The notes: generated by a model from the letters alone, not told the origin. A DNA stretch of 64,000 nt from Rhodospirillales bacterium (GCA_021775005.1 JAJFIK010000078.1:1-64000); one strand, 5' to 3'. Counted from the stretch's first letter, positions 34,153-43,313 are shown. Made by a program: numbers and translations.

Positions 34153-35636
34153 AGGGACACCTCAGCGCCGCGCGCGGACAACTCATGCCCGAAGCTAAGG
34201 CCCTGGATCGCCCGTTGCAGGCGGGTGGCCAGGGACGCGTCGCCGCCAATCTCGTTGGCAAGTCCCGATGCGACCCCAAAGGGGCAGCCATGAGACCAGC
34301 CCATCGCCGCTTCAAAATCATCCGGGCTGTCAAAACGCCAGTGCTTGATGGCACCATCAATGTCTGACCAGAACGGCTTCAGATCCCTCACCACTTGGGC
34401 GAAAAGTGTTTGCACCTGGTCTGGCGTCCAATGGCCCCCGATTGGGGATTGCGGCAGGAAGTGAATGATAACGCTCAACATGGCGCCTTCGCCCGTAGGC
34501 GTGACGACACATTCCATCGGAAGATGGTCGGCAATTAGATTGAGCCGACAGGTATTCGCAGCCGCCGCGGCCATGCGCGGCTCTGTGTTGAGATAGATCG
34601 GGCCTCTGCCCAATTCACCTAAGGGGTTGTCGCTATTGCCCAGCTGAATGACAATGCGGCCAAAGCCCCCTGTGCTCCGCGCCGCGCCAATGTCTGGCCC
34701 GAGCTGCCCGGGCAAAATAGACCACTCAAGCAGCCCCAGCGCCGTCGCCTTTAGATCAAGGCTCGAGGCCACAAGCGCGGCGCTGTTGAAACTGCCGTCC
34801 GCCAAAGTAATTCCTGTGACGCGACCCTTTTCTACATTGATGTCTGTCACCGCCATGCCCATGCCCACATCCACATTGGCATCATGGAGGAGAGATAAAA
34901 GCGACGGTGTGGCATCAAGAAACTCATCGCGCACAAAACCCAGATCAAGGCGCGGTTGGCTCGCGTCGCTGAGCGGCCCGTGGAGAAACTGCAATAAAGA
35001 TCCCGCATCGCCGGGCCCCGCCGGTCCGCAAAACAGCGAAGGGCCCGCAAGGGCGGCCTGCGCCAGAGGGTCCGTCATCATTGAGGCCAATTGATTGCTC
35101 AGCGGCCGTATCCACAATGCCAGGGCATGGCGGAGTTGGTTCTTTGGCAGATCAAAGTTAGAGACCAATTCTTGTGCAGCGGAGGACAAAGCCTTGCGGT
35201 TCGCTGGTTTGACTTGGGCTAGATTGCCTTGGGTCAGTGCTTCGTTCATACGCGCAACTGAGGCTGTAAATTCCTGCCAACGCTGGGCCTCATATGGGGT
35301 CCGTGCATCCAAAGCGCGGCGCGCCAGGGCGGGCACCGCCGGCAGTGTTAAGGGCGTCCCCCCGCGCCCAACGGCGGTGATGTGCTCAGCGGGGGCCCAA
35401 CCTAGATCACTTGAGTCCAGTCCCAAAACGCGCAAAGCAGACATGTCCTGTGCAGTGGCCACAGAGCGAAAGGCTGGCAGGGGTACTTTGCCCCAGGTCT
35501 CAGCGGTGCCAAGACGCCCCCCCAGATAGGGGCGCGCGTCGAGCAGCTTTACTCGCGCCCCCGCTTTTGCCGCGCGGACGGCGTGGACGAGGCCCTGCGG
35601 CCCGCCACCACTGACGATCAGGTCATGTTTATCCAT
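34149..35636 (-). CDS. FAD-dependent oxidoreductase, CrtI-like superfamily
   Basis: This 495-residue protein begins DLIVSGGGPQGLVHAVRAAKAG and then LLDARPYLGGRLG, a Rossmann FAD site. It ends MGWSHGCPFGVA..., where the usual C-terminal GGG-rich FAD block is shortened. It is a distant relative of the neighbouring oxidoreductase and may be its partner or a diverged subunit. ATG 35636 is where similarity begins; the frame is open for 79 more codons upstream with no family sequence. It is the first gene of the leftward trio and is read divergently from speE across about 156 bases. Confidence 0.8.
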   Translation of the reverse strand: MDKHDLIVSGGGPQGLVHAVRAAKAGARVKLLDARPYLGGRLGTAETWGKVPLPAFRSVATAQDMSALRVLGLDSSDLGWAPAEHITAVGRGGTPLTLPAVPALARRALDARTPYEAQRWQEFTASVARMNEALTQGNLAQVKPANRKALSSAAQELVSNFDLPKNQLRHALALWIRPLSNQLASMMTDPLAQAALAGPSLFCGPAGPGDAGSLLQFLHGPLSDASQPRLDLGFVRDEFLDATPSLLSLLHDANVDVGMGMAVTDINVEKGRVTGITLADGSFNSAALVASSLDLKATALGLLEWSILPGQLGPDIGAARSTGGFGRIVIQLGNSDNPLGELGRGPIYLNTEPRMAAAAANTCRLNLIADHLPMECVVTPTGEGAMLSVIIHFLPQSPIGGHWTPDQVQTLFAQVVRDLKPFWSDIDGAIKHWRFDSPDDFEAAMGWSHGCPFGVASGLANEIGGDASLATRLQRAIQGLSFGHELSARGAEVSL

Positions 35637-35792
35637 GCAAGTCGTCCAGCGCCTTTCTGCCCCCACGCCCCTTCTCCATAAACCATGAGGCGATGTTGGG
35701 GCAAAGCCTGTCGTTACTTGCGGTTTACAGAGCAGTATTCTGACCTGTAGATGAGCGCCGTTAACCCCTTCGCCCCCAGGTGAGACGGACCC

Positions 35793-36692
35793 ATGACACA
35801 GAAATTCACCGAAGTCCTGCACGATGGATTTGCCCAGAGCTTTGAGGTCACTCAAATGCTGGTGCATGAGCAAACGCAGTTTCAGGATCTGAAGATTTTT
35901 GATACCCCGCTCAACGGCCGCGTCATGGCGCTGGACAACATTGTGCAGATCAGCACAAAGGACGAAAGCAGCTATTCAGAGATGCTAACCCACCTGCCCG
36001 CCTTTGACCTTTTGGCCCAAGGCGCGCGCCTTGCCCGGGTCATGATTGTGGGTGGCGGCGACGGGGCGGTGGCGGAAGAGGCCCTCAAGCACAAGGGCCT
36101 TGAAGAAGTAGTGATGGCAGAGATTGACCCCCGCGTGGTGGAGCTTTGCCGCGAGCACTTCGCTGATCTCAATGCGCCAGCGTTTTCCGACGCGCGCTTT
36201 AATGTGCAAATTGCCGACGCCTTTGAATATCTCAAGGCACCGAAATCCAAAGGTGCATTTGACCTTATTATTGCCGATCGTCCTGACCCTGTGGGGCCAG
36301 CGCAGGTCCTCTTCGACGATAGCTTTTATGATGCGGTATCGGCGGCGCTCACCCCCACTGGGGTGGCGGTGTTTCAGAACGGCGCGCCGTTTTATCAACC
36401 ATCCGAATTGACGGACACCATGCCGCAGTTGCGCAAGGCGTTTAAAAATTGCGGCGTCTTCTACACTGTGACGCCGACCTATGCCGGCGGGCCCATGGCG
36501 CTCACCTGGGCGTCAAACGGATCTGTGTTGGGTCAAGCCAAAGACGAAGTGCTGGACGGGTTATTCAAGTCAGCCGCAGTTACCACAGACTACTACACGC
36601 CACGGCTGCACAACGCGGCGTTCCGCTTGCCAGCATGGCTGGAGCGGCTTGCTCGGGGAGAGGATTGTGCACTTTCTGGCCGGGAGGTTTAG
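35793..36692 (+). CDS. speE: Spermidine synthase (aminopropyltransferase)
   Basis: This 299-residue enzyme transfers an aminopropyl group from decarboxylated SAM to a diamine. It has the SAM-fold motif VMIVGGGDGAVAEEALKH, the acidic strand MAEIDPRVVELCREHF, QIADAFEYL, and the active-site loop IIADRPDPVGPAQVLF in place of the usual DSTDPVGPA. TPTYAGGPMALTWAS near the C-terminus is standard. Its partner gene speD lies 3 kb away on the other strand. The final 4 bases overlap the converging hipA gene. Confidence 0.92.
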   Translation: MTQKFTEVLHDGFAQSFEVTQMLVHEQTQFQDLKIFDTPLNGRVMALDNIVQISTKDESSYSEMLTHLPAFDLLAQGARLARVMIVGGGDGAVAEEALKHKGLEEVVMAEIDPRVVELCREHFADLNAPAFSDARFNVQIADAFEYLKAPKSKGAFDLIIADRPDPVGPAQVLFDDSFYDAVSAALTPTGVAVFQNGAPFYQPSELTDTMPQLRKAFKNCGVFYTVTPTYAGGPMALTWASNGSVLGQAKDEVLDGLFKSAAVTTDYYTPRLHNAAFRLPAWLERLARGEDCALSGREV

Positions 36693-37957
36693 ACTCCATC
36701 GAACCCTTCAAATGCGTATGGGTTGAGGAATTGAGATCTCCAAAGAAGATCACGGTCTACGATGCTCAAATCTGCCTCATCGCAAACATCTTCCCAATGA
36801 TCTTCAATGCACATGGTCTGATTTTTGATTATTTCCGTGGCCCGCTCAGCGGACAGGTGGAATTCATTGGCGGCAACCACACATGTAGCTAGCAAACTCC
36901 GCCGGTCGCTTTTTGCGATGCACATGGCCTGATTGACCTCTCGCGACATGCGAAACTGCGGGCAGATGTCAAAGGCCGGCGTGAGTTCAAGGTCTTTCCC
37001 ATCCCAAAACGCGGCATGATTGCGCGCATGGTCGTCGGTATTACTTACAAGAACATTCAAGACAAGCCTGGAAAATAACTGTTCAAGCGTTTCATTCGGG
37101 TGCGTGAATCGGTGGCGAATTACTTCAGCCAGTTGGTCATACCCAGCGTAGCGGCCCTCCATTTCGGTCAAGCCCAATATCGTTAGGGCCGACACCACAG
37201 AACGGCGGGTCTCACCCGAACTCGTAACCGGGCGATCAAACCTCTCTACAAGAAGGACATCTTTGCCGGCCGCTGTCTCCAGCTTTACGTTCGCGGTATT
37301 CAATCCGATCCGCGCGGCCATACGCATGGCAATAAACTCGGATTTCACAACGTTGTAGGTATCTTTCGTGGAAGAGAATTTCGCAATATATTTGCGGTCT
37401 GCGTCTTCAACCTGAGCTTTGGGTCGTGCGCCGCCAAATAAACTACCCTGGAATAGGGCCTGCTGAAGCGCATGGGGCACCGGTTCGCCACGCTGGACCA
37501 TCTCAGCAGCGTTCATCAATTGCTCCAATGTCGCATTACCCCGATGTCGCGGCATATAAATGTCCGCCGACTCCTGAAAATCTAGCGCACCAATACGGTC
37601 TGAGCCCGAATGCAGCATGTAACTGAGCTCGTCCAGTTCTATATTTCGCGCAGCGTCACCTCTCCTGCCGGTCAATTGATTTATGATGACACGACGCCCC
37701 CAGGCATCAGGTGAGGCGTCTTGAAGGGAGCCCGCCATTTCATGCGGTGTGTCTGGAAATATGTCGCCCCGTCCCAACGGCAGTTCAGGCTCATATATTG
37801 AGATCGCGTTGTTGCGGGCAAGATATGACCGCCCGTACCGAAAGCCGTAAACTTGACCGTCTTTAAACACCTGGCCAGCAACAACAGGGTCAGTTGCGCC
37901 TGGCAACCAAATCCATACATATGCAGATTGTGGTTCTTGACGATCAGAAATCATCAT
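36689..37957 (-). CDS. hipA: HipA-family toxin kinase
   Basis: This 422-residue Ser/Thr kinase-fold toxin has the HipA N-terminal domain (YVWIWLPG...GFRYGRSYLAR), then DASPDAWGRRVI, the gatekeeper loop SLFGGARPKAQV and the nucleotide Lys in KYIAKFSS. The catalytic segment is LVLNVLVSNTDDHARNHAAF and the metal-binding Asp lies in TPAFDICPQ. Known HipA proteins phosphorylate aminoacyl-tRNA synthetases and stop growth; the target here is not known. ATG 37957 has AAGGA 5 bases before it. It overlaps hipB by 14 bases. The pair is lower in GC than its surroundings and lies between speE and speD. Confidence 0.92.
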   Translation of the reverse strand: MMISDRQEPQSAYVWIWLPGATDPVVAGQVFKDGQVYGFRYGRSYLARNNAISIYEPELPLGRGDIFPDTPHEMAGSLQDASPDAWGRRVIINQLTGRRGDAARNIELDELSYMLHSGSDRIGALDFQESADIYMPRHRGNATLEQLMNAAEMVQRGEPVPHALQQALFQGSLFGGARPKAQVEDADRKYIAKFSSTKDTYNVVKSEFIAMRMAARIGLNTANVKLETAAGKDVLLVERFDRPVTSSGETRRSVVSALTILGLTEMEGRYAGYDQLAEVIRHRFTHPNETLEQLFSRLVLNVLVSNTDDHARNHAAFWDGKDLELTPAFDICPQFRMSREVNQAMCIAKSDRRSLLATCVVAANEFHLSAERATEIIKNQTMCIEDHWEDVCDEADLSIVDRDLLWRSQFLNPYAFEGFDGV

Positions 37958-38279
37958 TTGATTCCTTGCGTGGTTGGCGAATCGAGTGGGGAAGCAGGGC
38001 CAACTTGTCACCTACTCTTTCAATCTCGGTCCCAATTCTTGATGCATCGGAAACAAACAGGGGAACACCGACAATAACGGCGGCTTCAAATACCAAACCG
38101 ACCGCAACTCCTGGATCACCTCTTTCGATTGCACGCAAAGTGCTTCGCGCCACGCCAATGCGATCAGCAAGTTTTTTTTCCGACATCCGGCGACTTTTTC
38201 GGGCCAATCGAATGTGAGCCCCTAGAAGGGTCAATACTTCCTTGGTCAGCCGGCTATAGGTGCGGACATGTGCGGCCAT
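37944..38279 (-). CDS. hipB: HipB-like helix-turn-helix antitoxin
   Basis: This 111-residue DNA-binding protein carries a Cro/CI-type helix-turn-helix: HIRLARKSRRMSEKKLADRIGV followed by ARSTLRAIERGDPGVAVGLV. It is encoded just upstream of the HipA toxin and overlaps it by 14 bases. It should neutralise HipA and repress the operon. ATG 38279 has GGAG 8 bases upstream; earlier in-frame ATGs at 38333 and 38381 lack a ribosome site and lie within the AT-rich operator region. Confidence 0.87.
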   Translation of the reverse strand: MAAHVRTYSRLTKEVLTLLGAHIRLARKSRRMSEKKLADRIGVARSTLRAIERGDPGVAVGLVFEAAVIVGVPLFVSDASRIGTEIERVGDKLALLPHSIRQPRKESNDDF

Positions 38280-38335
38280 CGAAGGTTCTCCAACCCTGCT
38301 TGCACGCCAGTTATTGTGGCGATGTGTTAACATAA

Positions 38336-38399
38336 GGTAATATGTATAAAAAACAATGCATAGAGTATCTTTATGCATCAAATATAATACATATTTACC
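38336..38399. promoter_or_regulatory. Nested palindromic operator/promoter candidate for hipBA
   Basis: GGTAATATGTAT (38336-38347) and ATACATATTTACC (38387-38399) form outer inverted arms with one extra base. ATGCATA (38356-38362) and TATGCAT (38372-38378) form perfect inner arms. The block is very AT-rich and lies 57-120 bases before hipB, where antitoxins of this type bind paired palindromes. Promoter hexamers cannot be singled out with confidence. Confidence 0.55.
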
Positions 38400-38450
38400 A
38401 TATCGAAGAAACCTGCGGGGATCGATTCGCCGGACCTTGTGGCCATCTGC

Positions 38451-39596
38451 CTAGATGTAGTGCGCGGCCAGCGGCGCGATACCATTAAAGCCAGCCGATG
38501 AATAGGCGGTGGTGTAAGCCCCGGCCGCATGCAGTTGCACGGTATCGCCTTCCTTGAGCGACAGCGGCAGTTGGTACTTTGTCTCTTGATAGAGAATATC
38601 CACACTGTCACATGACGGGCCGGCAAGGATAACAGGGCCTTTGGGCACATTGTCGTTTGCGCCGCTGCCAAGATCGGTGCCGATGGGGTATTTGATTGCT
38701 TCGCCTTCGGTTTCGGCCAGGCCATTGAAGCGGCCAATGTCGAGATAGACCCAGCGCGCGTCGTCGTCATAGGCCTTCTTTGACACAAGCACGATTTCGG
38801 CATGAATAATGCCCGCATCGCCCACCAAAAACCGCCCCGGCTCAATCATCATGTGCGGCAGGAAGTTACCAAAGTGCCGCGTCATGGATGACATGACGGC
38901 AAAGGCGTATTCGCCAATCTCGCTCACATCTTCAGAATATTTTGCCGGCAATCCGCCACCGAGGTTGATCGTGCTGAGCTCAATGCCCACCGCTTCGAGC
39001 TGGCGGAAGAGATCGGCGGACAATTCCACCGCGCTATCCCAGGCCTCAACATTTTTCTGTTGCGAGCCCACGTGGAATGTGACGCCGGTGGGCACAAGAC
39101 CAAGCTCCCGCGCTTTACAAAGAAGATCGAACGCCATCTCCTTAGAGCAGCCAAATTTACGGCTGAGCGGCCAGTCGGCACCTTTGTTGGATACAAGAAT
39201 GCGGCAAATCACGCGCGCGCCAGGGGCGGCCTGCGCAATCTTGATCAGTTCAGCCTCGCTATCGAAGACAAACAGATCAATGCCGCGTTCAAAGGCGTGG
39301 CGAATGTCCCGCGCCTTCTTGATCGTGTTGCCGTAGGAAATCCGGTCCGGCGTAATGCCAAGGCCAATGCAAAGATCAACCTCAGCAGGGCTGGCCACAT
39401 CGAATTTCGCGCCTTTGTCGCGCAGCACCGAAACCACTTCCGGTGCTGGATTGGCTTTCACCGCATAGTGCACTGCCGCCAGGGGCAACGCCCCCGTAAG
39501 CGCATCATAGCGTTCCCGCACCACATCAAGGTCCAATACCAGACACGGGGTTTGAGGCTGCTCTTTGCGAATAAAATCGAAGATCTTTTGTGTCAT
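38451..39596 (-). CDS. PLP-dependent ornithine/lysine decarboxylase (alanine-racemase fold)
   Basis: This 381-residue decarboxylase belongs to the eukaryotic-type (fold III) ornithine, lysine or diaminopimelate group. It has the PLP lysine in VHYAVKANPAPEVV, FDVASPAEVDLC, the strand HVGSQQKNVEAWD, INLGGGLPAKY, EPGRFLVGDAG, and the substrate Cys motif GPSCDSVDILY. AGAYTTAYSSAGFNG follows at the C-terminus. GPSCDSxD is typical of ornithine decarboxylase rather than DapC-type LysA. ATG 39596 lies 5 bases after the speD stop, so the two are cotranscribed to make putrescine (or cadaverine) and decarboxylated SAM. Confidence 0.92.
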   Translation of the reverse strand: MTQKIFDFIRKEQPQTPCLVLDLDVVRERYDALTGALPLAAVHYAVKANPAPEVVSVLRDKGAKFDVASPAEVDLCIGLGITPDRISYGNTIKKARDIRHAFERGIDLFVFDSEAELIKIAQAAPGARVICRILVSNKGADWPLSRKFGCSKEMAFDLLCKARELGLVPTGVTFHVGSQQKNVEAWDSAVELSADLFRQLEAVGIELSTINLGGGLPAKYSEDVSEIGEYAFAVMSSMTRHFGNFLPHMMIEPGRFLVGDAGIIHAEIVLVSKKAYDDDARWVYLDIGRFNGLAETEGEAIKYPIGTDLGSGANDNVPKGPVILAGPSCDSVDILYQETKYQLPLSLKEGDTVQLHAAGAYTTAYSSAGFNGIAPLAAHYI

Positions 39597-39601
39597 GATT
39601 G

Positions 39602-40126
39602 TTAGACCGCAATGCCGCGTTTGTGCTCCACAACATTTACATGTCGTGGCTTGAACGCGTGCTTGAGGGCCGCAATGGCCCTCATGGGCTCGGCACAACC
39701 GCACATAAAGATATCGAACGCGGCAAAGTCGCGCTCTGGCCAAGTGTGAACTGAGATGTGGCTCTCTGCCAGCACCGCCACACCGGAAATCCCGCCGCCT
39801 TGGGAGAATTTATGGGTATGGATGTGCAGCAAAGTCGCGCCAGCATCGACCACCGCCTGACGAAGCGTCCGCTGCATAAGCGGTTCATCGTCAAGGTTGG
39901 TGGCGTCCCACATATCAATAATGATGTGGATGCCCGCGAAGGTCAGACCGTCACGTTCAATCCAATAATCGTTTTGCTCTGGCTGGGGACTTGGATGGAC
40001 AAGGTCCAGTTGCTGCGTTCGTTGCGGTGCGCTGCTCGCCAGCGCCTGCACGGATACCACTTCTGCTCGGGCGGTCGTCGCCTCCGCTTCAGTCGTCGCC
40101 GTGATCTGGGGTAAGGTTTTGGCCAT
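39602..40126 (-). CDS. speD: S-adenosylmethionine decarboxylase proenzyme
   Basis: This 174-residue proenzyme cuts itself before Ser in LAESHISVHTWPE to create the pyruvoyl cofactor that decarboxylates SAM. The catalytic His and Cys regions HISVHTWPE and FMCGCAEP are present. The first 50 residues are an Ala/Thr/Gln-rich extension not found in most bacterial SpeD (about 120-130 residues). GGGAGG 6 bases before the ATG supports that start. It leads the leftward transcript with the decarboxylase gene and supplies the aminopropyl donor for SpeE. Confidence 0.93.
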   Translation of the reverse strand: MAKTLPQITATTEAEATTARAEVVSVQALASSAPQRTQQLDLVHPSPQPEQNDYWIERDGLTFAGIHIIIDMWDATNLDDEPLMQRTLRQAVVDAGATLLHIHTHKFSQGGGISGVAVLAESHISVHTWPERDFAAFDIFMCGCAEPMRAIAALKHAFKPRHVNVVEHKRGIAV

Positions 40127-40315
40127 AAGCCACCTCCCTCAAACCAAGGTTGATACCGAAGGGAATGTTCCCACTCATTCCGCCCCATCTTGGAGCGAAG
40201 GCGCGGAATATATGTATTCGGCGGCGCGGCGCAAGCGGTTTTCTATCGCGGGCGGATAATTTCCGTATTTGCCGGGGCACTGTAGCAAAATGCGGCTGAA
40301 TCTGTGCCTTTCTCG

Positions 40316-43222
40316 CTACTCTTGCGGGGCGGGAAAGCAGCGCTCAAAGAGCGCCAAGACAAAAGCCTGTTGGGCCTTCAATCCTGATTCCAGCTCTTCA
40401 AAGGGCTGCCCCAGGTTTCGCGCCAGGAGGCGTTTGAGAGCCAAAGGGGCCGTCGCGGGGTCAAATTTCCCTTCCACAGCCAGTCGCAACACGGCATCAA
40501 GTTGGGCGTAAGTGGCAAAGGCATGGGCAAGGGCCGCCGCCTCGGCTTCGGCCAGGGCCCCCGATGCACGCTGGCACTCAATCGCTTCCGCGGTTGAGAC
40601 CCTCAGCACCTCTTGGCCCAAGGGGGCATGAAGCAACTGCAAACCTTGCGCGATGAACTCCACATCCACGAGCCCACCACGGACATATTTTATGGACCAG
40701 GGATTGGATGTGCCGAATTCCGTCTCAAGTCGTTGGCGCATCTCGCGAATGTCGGTGGCGGTGATTGATGCATCCCGTGGCTGGGTCAACGCATCGTGGA
40801 TGATACTCTCGATGGCCCCCGCAAGTGCTGCATTGCCAAAGACCACGCGCGCGCGGGTTAGGGCCATTCGCTCCCAGGTCCAGGCCGACGTTTCGTGATA
40901 GCTGCGAAAGGCTGTGAGCTGCGTCGCCACGGGCCCCTTGTTGCCTGAAGGCCTCAGCCGCATATCCACTTCATAAAGTTTGCCGTCGGCGGTGGGCGCG
41001 GTGATGGCATTCACCAATCGCTGCGCCAACCGCGTGAAATAGGTCACGCCGTCAAGGGAGCGTTTGCTGTCCGATTGCCCGCCGCCCTCAGGTAGGTCGT
41101 AGACAAATATAAGATCAATATCGGACGTGGCGGTCATTTCCTGACTTCCCAAACGCCCCAATGCCACCACTGCAAAACTGGCATCCGTGATCACGCCATG
41201 GGCCTTTGCGAAATCAAGCTTTACCGCAGCCACTAAATGTTCAATGGCTATTTCAGCGGTCCAACTGTAAGCCGCGCCCGCCTGGGCTGCCGTTGCGCGA
41301 CCCAGCAATAGCTGCACGCCAACTTGGAAATTAAACTCCCGCGCGGTGCGTCGGACCCCGTTCATGACAGCTTCAAGATCAACAATGCCTTCAAGGGAGG
41401 ACTCATACACGCCAACCATGTCTTCCCGCGCGGGCAGGCCAGACAAAAACCCCTCGTCCAAAAACGCGTCAATAACGTGCGCATGACGTGAAAGGTATTG
41501 CGATAGCCGCGGCGCGGTGCCCAGAATTTCGGCCAGCACATACAGAAGTTCCGGGTGTACGCTGAACATGGAAAAAAGCTGAATGCCAGCGGGCAAGCCG
41601 CTTAGAAAGTCATCAAAGCGCCAAAATGCGCGATCCGGGTCCGCCGTATCGGCTAGGGCTTTTAAGAGTTGTGGCATGAGTTCCGTCAAACGGGCCCGCG
41701 CGCGCGCGGAGCGGGTCGCCCGCAGGCGCCCATGATGCCACTTGCGAATGGCGCCTGCGATGTCCGATGCGCGCTCAAACCCCATCGTTTCCAGGGTAGC
41801 AAGTGTGTCTGGATCATCCTCCACCCCGGTGAACACCAAGCTGCCGCCTTCATCGCCAAGGGTTGCTGCACCTTTGAAGAGCGACTTGGAGTGAGTGTGA
41901 ACCCGGTTCAGGTGACCCAGCAACGTTTTGCGAAAATCATCTACCGCGCCGTCACGCGCAAAGGACGCTATGCGCGCCACCTCTTTTTCCTGCAAGGGAA
42001 TACTGTGGGTTTGTTGGTCCTCGACCATCTGCAAGCGATGTTCCACATGGCGCAGATAACGATAGGACGCGGCCATTTCATCTGCTGTGGCTTTGGCAAT
42101 GTGGCTGTGCTTTGCCAGGGCCGCCAACATGGCAAGGGTGCCGCGCCCGCGTAGCTCAGGCTCGCGCCCGCCTGCGATGAGTTGCTGGGTCTGCACAAAG
42201 AACTCAATCTCGCGAATGCCCCCAAGCCCGAGCTTCACGTCATGGCCCTCCACCGCAATGGCGGTGTGTCGTCCGTGGGAGTGAATCTGCCGCAGGATCG
42301 AATGGATATCTTCGATGGTGGCAAAGTCGAGATACTTGCGCCAGATGAACGGCGTGAGAGAATCAAGAAACCGTTCCCCTGCGATTAAATCACCCGCAAC
42401 AGGGCGCGCTTTGATATAAGCCGCCCGTTCCCAATTCTGACCCAATGCTTCGTAATAGGTCTCTGCGGCGTCAAAGGAGATCGCCACCAAAGTTGAGGCG
42501 GCGTCGGGGCGCAGGCGCAAATCCACGCGGAAGACATAGCCGTCGCTGGTGGGTTCATGAAGCAGCGCCACCATGTCTTTTGTAAGCTTGACGGCAAAGC
42601 GCGACGCCTCCCCCTCGGTCAAGGGATTCAGTAATTCAGGATCATAGAAAACCACAAGGTCAATATCGCTTGAGTAGTTGAGCTCATGGGCGCCGTACTT
42701 CCCCATGGCGATAACCGTAAGACCTGTGCCCCAGGCGGGGCGCGTGTCATCGACAAGGGTAATTTTGCCTTTTCCCCCGGCAGCGCGAAGAAGTCCCTCA
42801 ACCGCGCCCTGTACCGCCACGTCGGCAAATCGCGTCAGGACCGCGGTGACCTGATCCACGGACCAAACCCCAAGATGGTCGGCCATCGCGATCAATACCG
42901 CCCCATGGCGCCGCGCCTGGCGAAGCTGGCGTTTCAACTCATCAATCGCGCTTGCATTGAGGAAGGAGGCGTGAGCGTTTTCAAGAAAGAGATCAAACGC
43001 GGCGGCAGCTTGCAACACAAAATAGCGCTCAAGCGCATCCGCATCACGTTCAATCAGCCGCGCTAAAAACGGGCTATGGCCGGCAAGTGAGCAAAGCGCC
43101 GCGCGCGCGTCGCCATCGGCCCATAAGGCGGATTGCGCCATTGCCTCATCCAGCATCTCGACACGGTCCGCATCAAAAGCGGCCTGGATTTTTGCGTCTT
43201 GGAAGAAGGCAAAACGGGTCAT
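40316..43222 (-). CDS. glnE: Bifunctional glutamine synthetase adenylyltransferase/adenylyl-removing enzyme
   Basis: This 968-residue enzyme attaches AMP to, and removes it from, glutamine synthetase according to nitrogen status. It has two nucleotidyltransferase domains. The first has GKYGAHELNYSSDIDLVVFYD (de-adenylylation half) and the second has ALGRLGSQEMTATSDIDLIFVYD (adenylylation half). Each is followed by its helical PII-sensing/linker region. Length is normal. ATG 43222 is chosen because similarity starts at TRFAFFQD; the 16 codons upstream overlap a terminator hairpin for the HU gene. In several alphaproteobacteria glnE neighbours the kinase/regulator pair and degP, as here. Confidence 0.96.
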   Translation of the reverse strand: MTRFAFFQDAKIQAAFDADRVEMLDEAMAQSALWADGDARAALCSLAGHSPFLARLIERDADALERYFVLQAAAAFDLFLENAHASFLNASAIDELKRQLRQARRHGAVLIAMADHLGVWSVDQVTAVLTRFADVAVQGAVEGLLRAAGGKGKITLVDDTRPAWGTGLTVIAMGKYGAHELNYSSDIDLVVFYDPELLNPLTEGEASRFAVKLTKDMVALLHEPTSDGYVFRVDLRLRPDAASTLVAISFDAAETYYEALGQNWERAAYIKARPVAGDLIAGERFLDSLTPFIWRKYLDFATIEDIHSILRQIHSHGRHTAIAVEGHDVKLGLGGIREIEFFVQTQQLIAGGREPELRGRGTLAMLAALAKHSHIAKATADEMAASYRYLRHVEHRLQMVEDQQTHSIPLQEKEVARIASFARDGAVDDFRKTLLGHLNRVHTHSKSLFKGAATLGDEGGSLVFTGVEDDPDTLATLETMGFERASDIAGAIRKWHHGRLRATRSARARARLTELMPQLLKALADTADPDRAFWRFDDFLSGLPAGIQLFSMFSVHPELLYVLAEILGTAPRLSQYLSRHAHVIDAFLDEGFLSGLPAREDMVGVYESSLEGIVDLEAVMNGVRRTAREFNFQVGVQLLLGRATAAQAGAAYSWTAEIAIEHLVAAVKLDFAKAHGVITDASFAVVALGRLGSQEMTATSDIDLIFVYDLPEGGGQSDSKRSLDGVTYFTRLAQRLVNAITAPTADGKLYEVDMRLRPSGNKGPVATQLTAFRSYHETSAWTWERMALTRARVVFGNAALAGAIESIIHDALTQPRDASITATDIREMRQRLETEFGTSNPWSIKYVRGGLVDVEFIAQGLQLLHAPLGQEVLRVSTAEAIECQRASGALAEAEAAALAHAFATYAQLDAVLRLAVEGKFDPATAPLALKRLLARNLGQPFEELESGLKAQQAFVLALFERCFPAPQE

Positions 43223-43248
43223 AGGCGCGACCCTATCAAGGCGCACGT

Positions 43249-43289
43249 AAAAGAGAAGGCGCCAGGGCAATGAAGCACCCGACGCCTTC
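43249..43289 (-). terminator. Rho-independent terminator of the HU gene
   Basis: On the minus strand a 7-bp stem GAAGGCG/CGCCTTC (43283-43289 with 43255-43261) with a 21-base loop is followed by TCTTTT. It lies 25-65 bases past the HU stop and ends before the glnE start. Confidence 0.6.
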
Positions 43290-43313
43290 CTTCAAGCTGT
43301 AGCGAAAGGCTGA

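Noticed and set aside
35637-35873. 79-codon N-terminal extension of the FAD oxidoreductase
   Set aside because: The FAD-binding motif starts just after ATG 35636; the extension would overlap the speE start and has no family sequence.
40127-40315. Possible speF-type leader RNA upstream of speD
   Set aside because: The leader has small palindromes (GGGAATGTTCCC; GAATACATATATTC) but I could not match the conserved speF structure or a terminator by eye.
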